Shown in pieces: positions 1-7,374 of a stretch of 22,423 nt of DNA. Position 1 is the stretch's first letter; each line of letters starts with the position of its first letter. Source of the DNA: an uncultured Bacilli bacterium (GTDB lineage Bacteria > Bacillota_I > Bacilli_A > RF39 > UBA660); the NCBI GenBank assembly GCA_934149325.1, contig CAKPEJ010000017.1, positions 1 through 22,423 on the forward strand, given 5' to 3'. The notes below the pieces were generated by a model that was not told the origin of the DNA, did no database searches, and worked only from the letters and a program-made list of their open reading frames with translations. Both the position numbers and the translations under genes were made by a program.

Positions 1-9
1 TTGATTATT

Positions 10-1671
10 ATGACAAATAAAGAATTTGCTGAATTTTTATTACCAGGAGTAAAACATACTTGGCAAGAATATGAAGAAATGTATCCAGAAAGAGATTTAA
101 AGGAAGGTGCAATAGTAACAAGATTTGCACCTAGTCCAACAGGATTTGTACATATTGGTGCACTTTTAGTTTCTTTCATTGCTCAAAGATTTTCAAAACA
201 AACTGATGGAGTATTTTTCTTAAGAATTGAAGATACTGATACAGAAAGAAGTATTGAAAATGGAGTTCAAAAAATCATTAGAGATTTAAATGACTTTGGT
301 ATAGAATTTGATGAAGGTATGACTAGTGATACAACTGAAAAAGGGAAATATGGTCCATATAAACAAAGTGAGAGAAAAGATATTTACTGGGCATATGCAA
401 AAAAATTAATAGAAGAAGACTTAGCATATCCATCATTTGCGACTAAAGAAGAATTAGATACTATAAGAGAAACACAGGAAAAATCAAAACAAAGAATAGG
501 TTATTACGGAAGATGGGCAAAAGATAGATTTATTCCAAAAGAAGAAGCTGTAGAAAGAATTAAAAATGGAGAAAAATTTGTAATAAGATTAAAATCTCCA
601 GGTGATTTTTACAAAACAATAGTAGTAAATGATTTAATAAAGGGAAAAATTGAAATGCCAGAAAATGATATAGATGAAGTTATCATTAAAAATGATGGAC
701 TTCCAACATACCATTTTGCTCATGCAATAGATGATCATTTAATGCATACAACACATGTTATAAGAGGGGATGAATGGGTATCATCTACAAATAAACATAT
801 ACAATTCTTTAATGTTCTTGGATTTAAAGTACCAAAATATGCACATATTGCGCCTTTTGTAAAGATTGATGAATCAACAGGTAATAAAAGAAAATTAAGT
901 AAAAGAAAAGATCCAGAAGCAGCAGTAAGTTTTTATCATGAAAAAGGAGTTCCAGTTGAAGCAGTTATGATTTACCTTGCAACAGTAGCAAATTCAAATT
1001 TTGAAGCATGGTTTGATTGTAATAAAGATGCTAAAATAGAAGACTTTAAATTCGAATTTAAGAAAATAGGTTCAAGTGGAGGAGCACTTTTTGATTTAGA
1101 TAAGTTAATGAATATCTCAAAAAATTATTTAAGTAAGTTAACAAAAGATGAAATATATAATAGAATTCTTAACTATTCAAAAGAATTTGATACTGAATTT
1201 TATGATTTACTTGTTAAATATGAAGATTATTCAAAATCTATATTTAATATTGAAAGAGAGCAAAAGAAACCAAGAAAAGATTATGCAACATATGCAGCTG
1301 CAAAAAAACAAATTTGGTACATGTATGACGAATTATTTGATAAATATTTTGAAAAATATGATTTTGGAAAAATTACTGATAAAGAAGAAATTAAAAATAT
1401 AATTAATACATATATAGATGAATATTATGATGAGAATGATGATAAAGATACATGGTTTAGTAAAATTCAAGAATTAAGTGAAAAATTAGGATATGCTGGA
1501 AATATGAAAGAATATAAAGAAAATCCAGATGCATATAAAGGTAATGTTGCAGATGTTTCTACTGTAATTAGAGTAACATTAACATCAAGTTCTATGACAC
1601 CTGATTTATATGAATTATTAAGATTAATGGGTAAAACTAGAATAAAAGAAAGATTTAATAGATTTAATTAA
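10..1671 (+). CDS. gltX: Glutamate--tRNA ligase (long clostridial form)
   Basis: Cytoplasmic class I aminoacyl-tRNA synthetase that charges tRNA with glutamate using ATP. The Rossmann-fold start reads RFAPSPTGFVHIGAL, with the HIGH-like signature HIGA at about residues 48-51. The second signature KLSKRK lies near residue 295. The IEDTD substrate-pocket motif follows the first signature, as in the family. At about 553 residues it exceeds the usual 470-490 and matches the longer form I know from clostridia. I chose ATG at 10 (MTNKEF) over TTG at 1 because the long family form starts this way; the Shine-Dalgarno site would lie outside the window, so the start is not confirmed. The stop codon lies inside the downstream terminator hairpin. 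Identity is very secure; only the start is uncertain. Confidence 0.95.
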   Translation: MTNKEFAEFLLPGVKHTWQEYEEMYPERDLKEGAIVTRFAPSPTGFVHIGALLVSFIAQRFSKQTDGVFFLRIEDTDTERSIENGVQKIIRDLNDFGIEFDEGMTSDTTEKGKYGPYKQSERKDIYWAYAKKLIEEDLAYPSFATKEELDTIRETQEKSKQRIGYYGRWAKDRFIPKEEAVERIKNGEKFVIRLKSPGDFYKTIVVNDLIKGKIEMPENDIDEVIIKNDGLPTYHFAHAIDDHLMHTTHVIRGDEWVSSTNKHIQFFNVLGFKVPKYAHIAPFVKIDESTGNKRKLSKRKDPEAAVSFYHEKGVPVEAVMIYLATVANSNFEAWFDCNKDAKIEDFKFEFKKIGSSGGALFDLDKLMNISKNYLSKLTKDEIYNRILNYSKEFDTEFYDLLVKYEDYSKSIFNIEREQKKPRKDYATYAAAKKQIWYMYDELFDKYFEKYDFGKITDKEEIKNIINTYIDEYYDENDDKDTWFSKIQELSEKLGYAGNMKEYKENPDAYKGNVADVSTVIRVTLTSSSMTPDLYELLRLMGKTRIKERFNRFN

Positions 1672-1681
1672 ATCTTTTTTT
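1651..1681 (+). terminator. Intrinsic terminator of gltX, overlapping its stop codon
   Basis: A perfect 9-bp stem, AGATTTAAT (1651-1659) with ATTAAATCT (1667-1675), encloses a 7-nt loop and is followed by seven Ts. The gltX stop codon (1669-1671) sits in the right arm. Confidence 0.75.
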
Positions 1682-1724
1682 GTAAATAAATGTAAAAAGG
1701 TATTTTCATAACTAATAAAAATGT

Positions 1725-1730
1725 TATAAT
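1725..1730 (+). promoter_or_regulatory. Extended -10 element upstream of the Nudix gene
   Basis: TATAAT preceded by TG (ATGTTATAAT) lies just after the gltX terminator and 18 nt before the Nudix start codon, with an AGGTGA ribosome-binding site between. The -35 is weak (TTTTCA about 16-17 nt upstream), consistent with an extended -10 promoter. Confidence 0.6.
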
Positions 1731-1748
1731 GAAAATAGGTGATAAGAT

Positions 1749-2273
1749 ATGCAAGAAATAATTATTAATAAAGGAAAATTAAAAGATGAAGAAGTAACTA
1801 ATGTTGTTGATAAGGCTAGAATTGTTCTTAGAAACGATAATGATGAAATTGTTTTTACTAGATTTGGTAGAGTATATTTTTTACCTGGTGGGAAAATAGA
1901 ATTAACAGAAACACCTGTTGATACAATAAAAAGAGAGGTAAAAGAGGAAACAAATATAGATATATTATTAGATGATATAGAACCATTTGTTTTAGTAAAA
2001 CACTATTTAAGAGATTATGAATTAGGTGATGGGACTATTGTTAATAGACTTATTAATACATTTTATTTTACAGGATTTACAAGTAAAGATGATATAGAGT
2101 ATTTTAATCTTACTTTAATGGAAAAACATGATAATTTAAAAGCTTTCTTTATTGAAATGGAAGAAGGTATAGAATTACTTAATGGATATAATAGAGAAAA
2201 TCCAAAAGCTACTTATTTGGCTGTTGAAACATTAAAAGTATTAAATTTATATAAGGAATTAGATATAAAATAA
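1749..2273 (+). CDS. Nudix (NUDIX) hydrolase
   Basis: Hydrolase of the Nudix family, which cleaves nucleoside diphosphates linked to another moiety using divalent metal. The Nudix box is nearly complete at residues 48-70: G48, E54, then R62-E63-V-K-E66-E67-x-N69-I70. Only the usual late glycine is replaced by Asn69. Length (174 aa) is normal for a single-domain member. The start ATG has AGGTGA upstream. The gene has its own extended -10 promoter after the gltX terminator, and its stop codon lies in the next hairpin, so it is probably transcribed alone or with the following gene. The substrate cannot be read from the sequence. Confidence 0.88.
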   Translation: MQEIIINKGKLKDEEVTNVVDKARIVLRNDNDEIVFTRFGRVYFLPGGKIELTETPVDTIKREVKEETNIDILLDDIEPFVLVKHYLRDYELGDGTIVNRLINTFYFTGFTSKDDIEYFNLTLMEKHDNLKAFFIEMEEGIELLNGYNRENPKATYLAVETLKVLNLYKELDIK

Positions 2274-2283
2274 TTCTTTTTTT
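2253..2283 (+). terminator. Probable intrinsic terminator after the Nudix gene
   Basis: AAGGAATTA (2253-2261) pairs with TAATTCTTT (2271-2279) with one G-U pair, and a run of seven Ts spans 2277-2283. The stop codon of the Nudix gene (2271-2273) opens the right arm. The T-run ends 2 nt before the next start codon, which is unusual. Confidence 0.5.
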
Positions 2284-2285
2284 AT

Positions 2286-2723
2286 ATGAAGATTTTAGTA
2301 GATGCAGATGCATGTCCTGTAAAAAATATAATAATTGAAGTTGCTAAAGAATATAATGTAGAGGTAAATATGTGTTTTGATACATCTCATGAATATGATG
2401 ATGATTATAGCAAGGTTTTTATAGTTGATAAGTCAAAAGATAGTGTGGATATTAATATATTAAATAATATGTTTAAAAATGATATTATAGTAACGGGTGA
2501 TTATGGTCTTGCTAGTTTAGTACTTTCAAAAGGTGGTTATGCCATTAACCAAAATGGGCTAATATATTCTTCTGATAATATGGATAAATTATTATTTGAA
2601 AGATTTTTAGGTGTAAAAAATAGAAAAGCAAATATAAAAACTAAAAATATGAAAAAGAGAGATAAAAGGTATGATATTATTTTTAGAAATAATCTAATAA
2701 AATTAATTTGTAAAACGATGTAA
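2286..2723 (+). CDS. yqxD: YqxD/YaiI family (UPF0178/DUF188) protein
   Basis: Small cytoplasmic protein of the YaiI/YqxD family, which has a PIN-like/NYN-like nuclease fold by established classification; its cellular role is unknown. The N-terminus MKILVDADACPV (D6, D8, C10-P11) is the diagnostic signature. The internal VTGDYGLASL, with its conserved Asp, supports an intact active-site region. Length (145 aa) is typical. The start codon is certain from the signature, yet there is no Shine-Dalgarno sequence: the 10 nt upstream are almost all T. Translation may be by reinitiation from the Nudix stop 12 nt upstream, or from a short leader made by a candidate promoter inside the Nudix gene (TTGAAA at 2224, 17 nt, TTATAT). 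Confidence 0.88.
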   Translation: MKILVDADACPVKNIIIEVAKEYNVEVNMCFDTSHEYDDDYSKVFIVDKSKDSVDINILNNMFKNDIIVTGDYGLASLVLSKGGYAINQNGLIYSSDNMDKLLFERFLGVKNRKANIKTKNMKKRDKRYDIIFRNNLIKLICKTM

Positions 2724-2736
2724 TATGTTGTATAAT
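2708..2736 (+). promoter_or_regulatory. Sigma-A-type promoter for the gene at 2763
   Basis: TTGTAA (2708-2713), a 17-nt spacer and TATAAT (2731-2736) overlap the 3' end of yqxD. A GAGGAA ribosome-binding site follows at about 2751. Confidence 0.72.
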
Positions 2737-2762
2737 ACTTTTTAAGAAACGAGGAAATTTTA

Positions 2763-3197
2763 ATGAATAAATGTATTAAAGTTTTTGTAGTTTTAATATT
2801 TTTATTATTATTTTTTATACTTTCTCTTATTAGATATAATAATTTTATGAGTAATAGAATAAAAAGAATAAATAAATTATCTAGCAATATGAAATTAACA
2901 AGTGCAAGTAATTATATGGATAAAAAATATGTTGTTATAAGTGAAATAGATAGTGAAAAATATGATAAAAGTATTTTGTTATTAAACGATTATGTTAAAG
3001 AAAATAATATTGATTTATTTTATTTAGAATTTTCAAATCTAAATAATTCTGAAAGAGAAGATTTATATAGTAAAAATAAATTTTTTGAAAATGGAATAGT
3101 ATTACCAGTATTAATTAAATTTGAAAATAAAAAAATAGTAAATGTAATAAATATTGAAGAAAGTAAAAAAGAATTAGATAAATTCTTTATGAGGTAA
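2763..3197 (+). CDS. Membrane-anchored protein, possible thioredoxin-like fold without CxxC
   Basis: Not recognised as a named family. Residues about 4-24 form one strongly hydrophobic segment after a short N-terminus, which suggests a signal anchor with the rest outside the membrane. The remainder (about residues 48-143) has alternating strand and helix character. LPVLIKFENKKIVNVI resembles the cis-Pro strand and following hairpin of thioredoxins (vPtlv.f.dGk). There is no CxxC at the expected place, so any thioredoxin-like fold would be non-redox. GAGGAA upstream supports the ATG. Its stop overlaps the ribosome-binding site of the next gene, so the two are probably co-transcribed. The fold assignment is inference. 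Confidence 0.65.
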   Translation: MNKCIKVFVVLIFLLLFFILSLIRYNNFMSNRIKRINKLSSNMKLTSASNYMDKKYVVISEIDSEKYDKSILLLNDYVKENNIDLFYLEFSNLNNSEREDLYSKNKFFENGIVLPVLIKFENKKIVNVINIEESKKELDKFFMR

Positions 3198-3200
3198 AAT

Positions 3201-3647
3201 ATGAAAAAAGAAGTATATCCAATGGTAAATGAATTTTTAAGAAAATATCCACTTACAATGGCTTTTAGATTGAGACAACATTGTAAAGTTATGGAAAAAC
3301 ATTTAAATCCAGGTGAAGAAATAATATATGCTTTTCCAGCTCAAAAAAATGATATTAGTACTACTATGTTTTCAACTTGTGTAGTTGCGCTTACAAATAA
3401 AAGAATATTAATTGCACAAAAAAGAGTATTACCTGGATATATATTAAATTCTATAACTCCAGATTTATTTAATGATTTTCAAGTTTATAAAAAATTAATT
3501 TGGGGAAAAATAGAACTTGATACAGTTAAAGAATTAGTTAAATTAGGTTATATTGATCCAAGAGCATTAGTTGAAGTTGAAACAAATCTTTCTGAATATT
3601 TAATAAAAATAAAACCTAACTTTAAGAATAAGAATCAAAATCAGTAA
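3201..3647 (+). CDS. Bacterial PH-domain-like protein
   Basis: Cytoplasmic protein of 148 aa with a probable bacterial pleckstrin-homology-like domain. The stretch LNPGEEIIYAFPAQ followed by VALTNKRILIAQKR (about residues 35-75) is the usual beginning of such domains ('gE.i....ta....taLTnkRll..'). The C-terminal third is basic and ends in Lys/Asn. No membrane segment is seen. The ATG follows GAGGTAA, whose bases overlap the stop of the preceding gene, implying coupled translation. The stop codon lies in the loop of the terminator. These domains are often assembly or membrane-associated modules; the specific role is unknown. Confidence 0.7.
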   Translation: MKKEVYPMVNEFLRKYPLTMAFRLRQHCKVMEKHLNPGEEIIYAFPAQKNDISTTMFSTCVVALTNKRILIAQKRVLPGYILNSITPDLFNDFQVYKKLIWGKIELDTVKELVKLGYIDPRALVEVETNLSEYLIKIKPNFKNKNQNQ

Positions 3648-3663
3648 CGATTTTGATTTTTTT
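3633..3663 (+). terminator. Intrinsic terminator with the stop codon in the loop
   Basis: Perfect 10-bp stem AATCAAAATC (3633-3642) and GATTTTGATT (3649-3658), loop AGTAAC, then a T-run. The TAA stop of the PH-domain gene (3645-3647) is in the loop. Confidence 0.85.
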
Positions 3664-3673
3664 AAATATAATA

Positions 3674-3702
3674 TTGTAAAAGATAATTTTTTTTGTTATA
3701 AT
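3674..3702 (+). promoter_or_regulatory. tRNA-Cys promoter
   Basis: TTGTAA (3674-3679), 17-nt spacer, TATAAT (3697-3702) with a TG extension, 20 nt upstream of the mature tRNA 5' end. Confidence 0.8.
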
Positions 3703-3721
3703 TAACTAGTAAATTTATTTT

Positions 3722-3795
3722 GGGTCTATAGCCAAGTGGTAAGGCACGGGACTGCAACTCCCTGATCGTTGGTTCAAATCCGACTAGGCCCTCCA
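3722..3795 (+). tRNA. trnC: tRNA-Cys (anticodon GCA)
   Basis: Folds as a complete cloverleaf. The acceptor stem GGGTCTA/TAGGCCC has one T-G pair. The D arm is GCC/GGC, the anticodon loop CTGCAAC carries GCA, and the T arm is GTTGG/CCGAC around TTCAAAT. The discriminator base is T73, the cysteine identity base, and CCA is encoded. The outermost anticodon-stem pair is a C-T mismatch. The 74-nt gene stands alone with its own promoter and terminator. Confidence 0.96.
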
Positions 3796-3796
3796 A

Positions 3797-3835
3797 TAAA
3801 AAAATAACTAATTCAATTTATTTTGAATTAGTTTT
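3797..3835 (+). repeat. 39-bp direct repeat, copy 1
   Basis: Positions 3797-3835 are identical to 5747-5785, exactly 1950 bp apart. The sequence is seven As plus the whole terminator hairpin. The two copies bracket the ABC transporter gene. Confidence 0.95.
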
Positions 3836-3840
3836 ATTTT
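3806..3840. terminator. Bidirectional terminator between tRNA-Cys and the ABC gene
   Basis: Perfect 11-bp stem AACTAATTCAA (3806-3816) and TTGAATTAGTT (3823-3833), loop TTTATT. A T-rich tail follows on the + strand and seven As precede it (T-run on the minus strand), so it can serve both the tRNA and the minus-strand ABC gene. It lies inside the first copy of the 39-bp direct repeat. Confidence 0.85.
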
Positions 3841-3871
3841 TATAAAAATATAAAGATAATATAAATAGTAT

Positions 3872-5620
3872 TTATTTTTCTAAATCCTTATTATATAAAT
3901 TTTTATAATATTGACATCTTTTTAATAATTCTTTGTGAGAACCACTATCTATTATTTTTCCATCATCTACTACAAATATTTTATCAGAATCAATAACAGT
4001 TGATAATCTATGAGCAACAATAAGAATTGTATATTCACCTTTTAAATTATTAATTGCTTCTTGAATTTCACTTTGTGTTTCGTTATCTAATGCACTAGTT
4101 GCTTCATCAAATAGTATTATCTCTGTTTTCATTAAAAGTGCCCTTGCAATAGCTAATCTTTGTTTTTGACCACCAGATAATATAACTCCATTTTCTCCAA
4201 CCATGGTATCATATTTATCTGGAAGTGACATAATGTAATCATCAATGCATGCCATTTTACATGTTTTTCTAATTTCTTTCATAGTTGCATCCTTTTTTGC
4301 AAGTAACAAATTATCTTTAATTGAAAAATTAAATATATATGGATTTTGTGTTATTATTGACATATTATTTCTTATTGTAGAACATGTTAGATCATTAATA
4401 TTTATGTTATCCAAAAAAATTTTTCCCTTATTTGTATAATATAATCTTGTAATTAAATTAAATATTGTGGTTTTACCGGCACCACTTTTTCCAACAAAGG
4501 CTATTCTTTCATTTGGTTTTATTTCAAAACTCATATTTTTTAATATTTTTGTATTATTATAACCAAATGAAACTTTATCAAATTTGATTGAACCATTTAG
4601 TTTTTTTATTTCAATATTTCCAAATTTTTCTTTTTTAAATTTATTATTTTCAATAACTTCATAAACACGATCTGAAGCAATAGAAAACTTTTTATTATAT
4701 TCTGTTATTTGTACAATACCAGTTAATAAGTTTTTAATTCTATTTTGATAATTATAAATAATTACAAATGTTGGTATAGTTAAAAGTGAATTATTATATA
4801 GGTTACACCCCATAATTATTAGTCCTAAATCAGACAATACTCTTACATTTCTTTCTATATAACTATAAAATCTTCTAATATTCATTATATGAACTTGTTC
4901 TTTAGTAGTCTCTTCGATTTTATTGGATGTTTGTTTTAATATTGAATCACTTGCATTAAGTACTTTTATATCCCTAATACCTCTAACTAATTCACTTGTT
5001 AATCCTGTTTTACTTTCTTGCATAATTTTTAATTTCTTTTGTACTTCATATTGTTTGGATAAACTTTTTCTATTTATAGAATAAATAATTATAGATGTCA
5101 TAACTGCATAGATAAACATATATTTATTAAGTATAAATATTGTAACAAAAACACCTACGTTTGATATTATATATGAAATATAATAAGTATATTCCATAAA
5201 TACTCCTGCAATATCTTGTGTATCCTTATTTAATCTATCAATAAATAGACCAGATGAATTTTTATCGATTTCTTCAATTTCTAAGTTTAAGATTTCCCTT
5301 GCTAATGCTTTTTGAATTGTAATTAATGTTTTTTGATATATATTTTGGTAAAAGAATCCTTTGAAAAAAATCATTACATATAGTATTTCTTCAATTAAAA
5401 ACACCATAATAGCAGATAATATTAATTGATTAATAATACCATTTGTAATATTAAGTATAACCTTTGCTGATAATAATGGAATTACAGCACTAATAATAGC
5501 TTCTGTAATGCTAGCCAATCCATATCCAAGCAAATTAAATCTTGCATATTTAATATACTTCCAAGTTCTTTTTAAATTTAGCATAAAATTATTATTATTT
5601 TTATTTTCTTTTTTACTCAT
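3872..5620 (-). CDS. ABC exporter, fused membrane and ATPase domains (MsbA/LmrA type)
   Basis: Half-transporter of 582 aa that would dimerise and export a peptide, lipid or drug at the expense of ATP. The N-terminal ~320 residues are the six-helix membrane domain. The ATPase domain then shows Walker A GKSGAGKT (about 377-384), the Q-loop ITQNPYIF, the signature LSGGQKQRLAIARAL (about 480), Walker B IILFDEATSALD (about 503) and the H-loop AHRLST. All catalytic motifs are intact. AAGGAG precedes the ATG. The gene stands alone, without the second half-transporter or a peptide precursor that might reveal its substrate. It is bracketed by a 39-bp direct repeat, which suggests it arrived, or its terminator was copied, after the neighbouring genes were in place. 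Confidence 0.93.
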   Translation of the reverse strand: MSKKENKNNNNFMLNLKRTWKYIKYARFNLLGYGLASITEAIISAVIPLLSAKVILNITNGIINQLILSAIMVFLIEEILYVMIFFKGFFYQNIYQKTLITIQKALAREILNLEIEEIDKNSSGLFIDRLNKDTQDIAGVFMEYTYYISYIISNVGVFVTIFILNKYMFIYAVMTSIIIYSINRKSLSKQYEVQKKLKIMQESKTGLTSELVRGIRDIKVLNASDSILKQTSNKIEETTKEQVHIMNIRRFYSYIERNVRVLSDLGLIIMGCNLYNNSLLTIPTFVIIYNYQNRIKNLLTGIVQITEYNKKFSIASDRVYEVIENNKFKKEKFGNIEIKKLNGSIKFDKVSFGYNNTKILKNMSFEIKPNERIAFVGKSGAGKTTIFNLITRLYYTNKGKIFLDNININDLTCSTIRNNMSIITQNPYIFNFSIKDNLLLAKKDATMKEIRKTCKMACIDDYIMSLPDKYDTMVGENGVILSGGQKQRLAIARALLMKTEIILFDEATSALDNETQSEIQEAINNLKGEYTILIVAHRLSTVIDSDKIFVVDDGKIIDSGSHKELLKRCQYYKNLYNKDLEK

Positions 5621-5709
5621 TAAACCAACTCCTTACATAAAATATTACATAATAAATTTAACTCATATAATAACTAAATACAAGTCTAGAATTTATAAGT
5701 AAAATATGT

Positions 5710-5715
5710 TATAAT
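5710..5715 (+). promoter_or_regulatory. Orphan extended -10 element
   Basis: TGTTATAAT on the + strand points at no coding gene. Transcription from about 5722 would stop at repeat copy 2 (5756-5785) and give a transcript of roughly 60 nt. It may be a relic of a promoter-plus-terminator duplication or a chance match; the -35 is poor. Confidence 0.3.
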
Positions 5716-5746
5716 ATTAATGCAAAGAAGAAAACTGATATTATAG

Positions 5747-5785
5747 TAAAAAAATAACTAATTCAATTTATTTTGAATTAGTTTT
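5747..5785 (+). repeat. 39-bp direct repeat, copy 2 (also a terminator hairpin)
   Basis: Identical to 3797-3835. The hairpin AACTAATTCAA/TTGAATTAGTT (5756-5766/5773-5783) contains the stop codon of the minus-strand gene ending at 5768, so in this copy the repeat also encodes the last residues of a protein and terminates it on the minus strand. Confidence 0.95.
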
Positions 5786-6355
5786 CTTTAATTTTAGACT
5801 ATATCTTGGATTTATAGCAGATAAATAGTAATCATTCGTAATACAAACTTGTCCATCAATATTTTTACCAGTGTAAGTTTCTATTTCTTTTTTTAGTTCA
5901 TAAAGTTTTCTTAACTTTTCTTTATAATTTTCATCGTTAATATTTCCAATCATACCAATATAAAAATTTTTTTTAAGTTCTAAATTAAGATTAATTAATA
6001 AATCAATTAATTCTTTATTGTTTGTATATTTTGTAATATATGTGTTTATTTTATTTATATTTGTATTAAAATTACCATGTTTTAAAATTATTTCTTTATT
6101 ATTAGTAATGATTTCACCATCAATTCCAATTATTCTTTTATTTGGTGATGTAAAAGGTTTTTTAGTTATTTCAATACCATAACAGTCACTATTAAAATAT
6201 GGTAGTGAGATTTCATTATCATCATTATCTATTTCAACTATTCCTCTACTAGGTACTAAATCATATGATTCTAAAAAAGCCGCATAATATTTAGATAATT
6301 TATTTTTATCCTCAAAGTTTTCTAAATATTTATTTTCTTTTTTCTTTTTTTTCAT
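5768..6355 (-). CDS. Uncharacterised lysine-rich protein
   Basis: Not recognised. The 195-aa product is cytoplasmic by appearance: no membrane segment or signal peptide, a very basic start (MKKKKKENK) and a basic end. The middle reads PSRGIVEIDNDDNEI and RIIGIDGEI, probably beta strands, followed by a long helical stretch (about residues 120-160). The ATG follows AGAAGGTG, a good ribosome-binding site, and codon use matches the neighbours, so it is likely a real gene. Its stop codon lies in the loop region of the terminator hairpin shared with repeat copy 2. No function is offered. Confidence 0.7.
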   Translation of the reverse strand: MKKKKKENKYLENFEDKNKLSKYYAAFLESYDLVPSRGIVEIDNDDNEISLPYFNSDCYGIEITKKPFTSPNKRIIGIDGEIITNNKEIILKHGNFNTNINKINTYITKYTNNKELIDLLINLNLELKKNFYIGMIGNINDENYKEKLRKLYELKKEIETYTGKNIDGQVCITNDYYLSAINPRYSLKLKKTNSK

Positions 6356-6461
6356 AATAACACCTTCTAATTTCTTATTATATTAATACATTTTTTAAAA
6401 AAATAAAAGTTTTTTCGAAATAAATTATAAAATAATACATATAAAATAGTAGGTGGTAATT

Positions 6462-6728
6462 ATGTTTAATATGGAAGATGCGATTTATATAGCAGAAAAA
6501 TTAAATATTAAATTTGATAAGTTCTCAGAAGAAGATTTTTTAACTGGCTTAAATATAGAGAGTGAACATGGTCTTATAAATCCAATGACAAATGTAACAA
6601 ATGATGATTTAGAATTAACAGCGAAAATAGCTTTAGCACATCTAAATGAATTTCCAAATTATTATAATAAATATTATGGATTACCAGCTTTTGAAAAAAA
6701 TTTGGAAAAGATTAGTAAATTGTATTAG
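6462..6728 (+). CDS. DUF5661 family small protein
   Basis: An 88-aa protein with the recognisable DUF5661 pattern: a helical start MEDAIYIAEKLNIKFDKF, then GLNIESEHG, TNVTNDD, and KIALAHLNEFPNYY. The HG...TNVTNDD...AHLxExPxYY series is the family signature; the conserved His, Asp and Glu could bind a metal, but no activity is known to me. ATG at 6462 is preferred over GTG at 6453 because AGGTGG (6451-6456) is positioned for the ATG and would overlap the GTG. It is probably transcribed alone. Confidence 0.82.
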   Translation: MFNMEDAIYIAEKLNIKFDKFSEEDFLTGLNIESEHGLINPMTNVTNDDLELTAKIALAHLNEFPNYYNKYYGLPAFEKNLEKISKLY

Positions 6729-6732
6729 AATA

Positions 6733-6761
6733 TTGAAAAAAATGTAAAAATATAGTATATT
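6733..6761 (+). promoter_or_regulatory. Sigma-A-type promoter for the DUF5684 gene
   Basis: TTGAAA (6733-6738), a 17-nt spacer and TATATT (6756-6761), followed by GAGGAAGG about 10 nt later and ATG at 6785. Confidence 0.7.
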
Positions 6762-6784
6762 TAAAATAGAGGAAGGTGTTAAAA

Positions 6785-7363
6785 ATGACTTATGGAGTAT
6801 CATATAATTATAAAGTATCTAATGAATTTCTTATTCCTTATCTAATTATAATGTCAGTAATAAGTATATTTATGATTATTTGTATTTGGAAGATTAATAA
6901 AAAGGCAGGTAAACCAGGATGGGCATCAATTATACCAATATATAATATAATTGTACTATTTGAAATTGCTCAAATTAATCCAATTATGATTTTACTTTTT
7001 TTTGTACCAATCGCAAATATTATTGTTACATTTAAATTGTATATTGAAATCGCTAAAAAATTTAATAAGAGTACTCTATTTGGTGTAATGCTTACATTAT
7101 TTCCAGTAATATGTTTACCAATTTTAGCTTTTTCAAAATGTGAATATAAAGAAGTTGAAAAAGAGGAGGCACCAGCAAGCATTTTAGATGTTAATGAAAC
7201 AGGTGTTCCAAATAATTCTGAAGATGTTGAATTTTCATATGGTTATGAGAAAGAAGCAACAGTTGTTATGAATCCAGTGGATCCAGAAAATGAAAAAAAT
7301 GTAGAAGAAATTAAAGAAGATACTAATAATATAGAAAATAATGATCAAGAAAAAGATGCTTAG
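6785..7363 (+). CDS. DUF5684-type membrane protein with acidic tail
   Basis: Integral membrane protein of 192 aa. Three hydrophobic segments are visible at about residues 16-36, 66-84 and 97-116. Between the first two lies KAGKPGWASIIPIYNIIVLF, the hallmark of the DUF5684 family (often annotated as membrane protein, sometimes mislabelled signal peptidase). From residue ~118 the protein is a charged, strongly acidic low-complexity tail (EEAP..., PENEKN..., ending NNDQEKDA), probably disordered and cytoplasmic. ATG at 6785 follows GAGGAAGG; an upstream GTG at 6776 overlaps that site and is rejected. The role is unknown. Confidence 0.8.
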   Translation: MTYGVSYNYKVSNEFLIPYLIIMSVISIFMIICIWKINKKAGKPGWASIIPIYNIIVLFEIAQINPIMILLFFVPIANIIVTFKLYIEIAKKFNKSTLFGVMLTLFPVICLPILAFSKCEYKEVEKEEAPASILDVNETGVPNNSEDVEFSYGYEKEATVVMNPVDPENEKNVEEIKEDTNNIENNDQEKDA

Positions 7364-7374
7364 TGCATCTTTTT
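7350..7374. terminator. Bidirectional terminator shared by convergent genes
   Basis: Perfect 10-bp stem AAAAAGATGC (7350-7359) and GCATCTTTTT (7365-7374), loop TTAGT. It contains the TAG stop of the + gene (7361-7363) and touches the stop of the minus-strand cotJC (7373-7375), so both convergent genes end in one hairpin. Confidence 0.88.

Noticed and set aside
1148..1402. Second + strand frame inside gltX
   Set aside because: Lies wholly inside conserved synthetase coding sequence with biased Lys/Ile composition.
2537..2887. Minus-strand hydrophobic frame across the yqxD end and the 2763 gene
   Set aside because: It spans two real + strand genes and a promoter and has no ribosome-binding site; a shadow frame.
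3797..5785. Insertion sequence or integron carrying the ABC gene
   Set aside because: No transposase, integrase or terminal inverted repeats are present between the 39-bp copies; only the direct repeat is supported.
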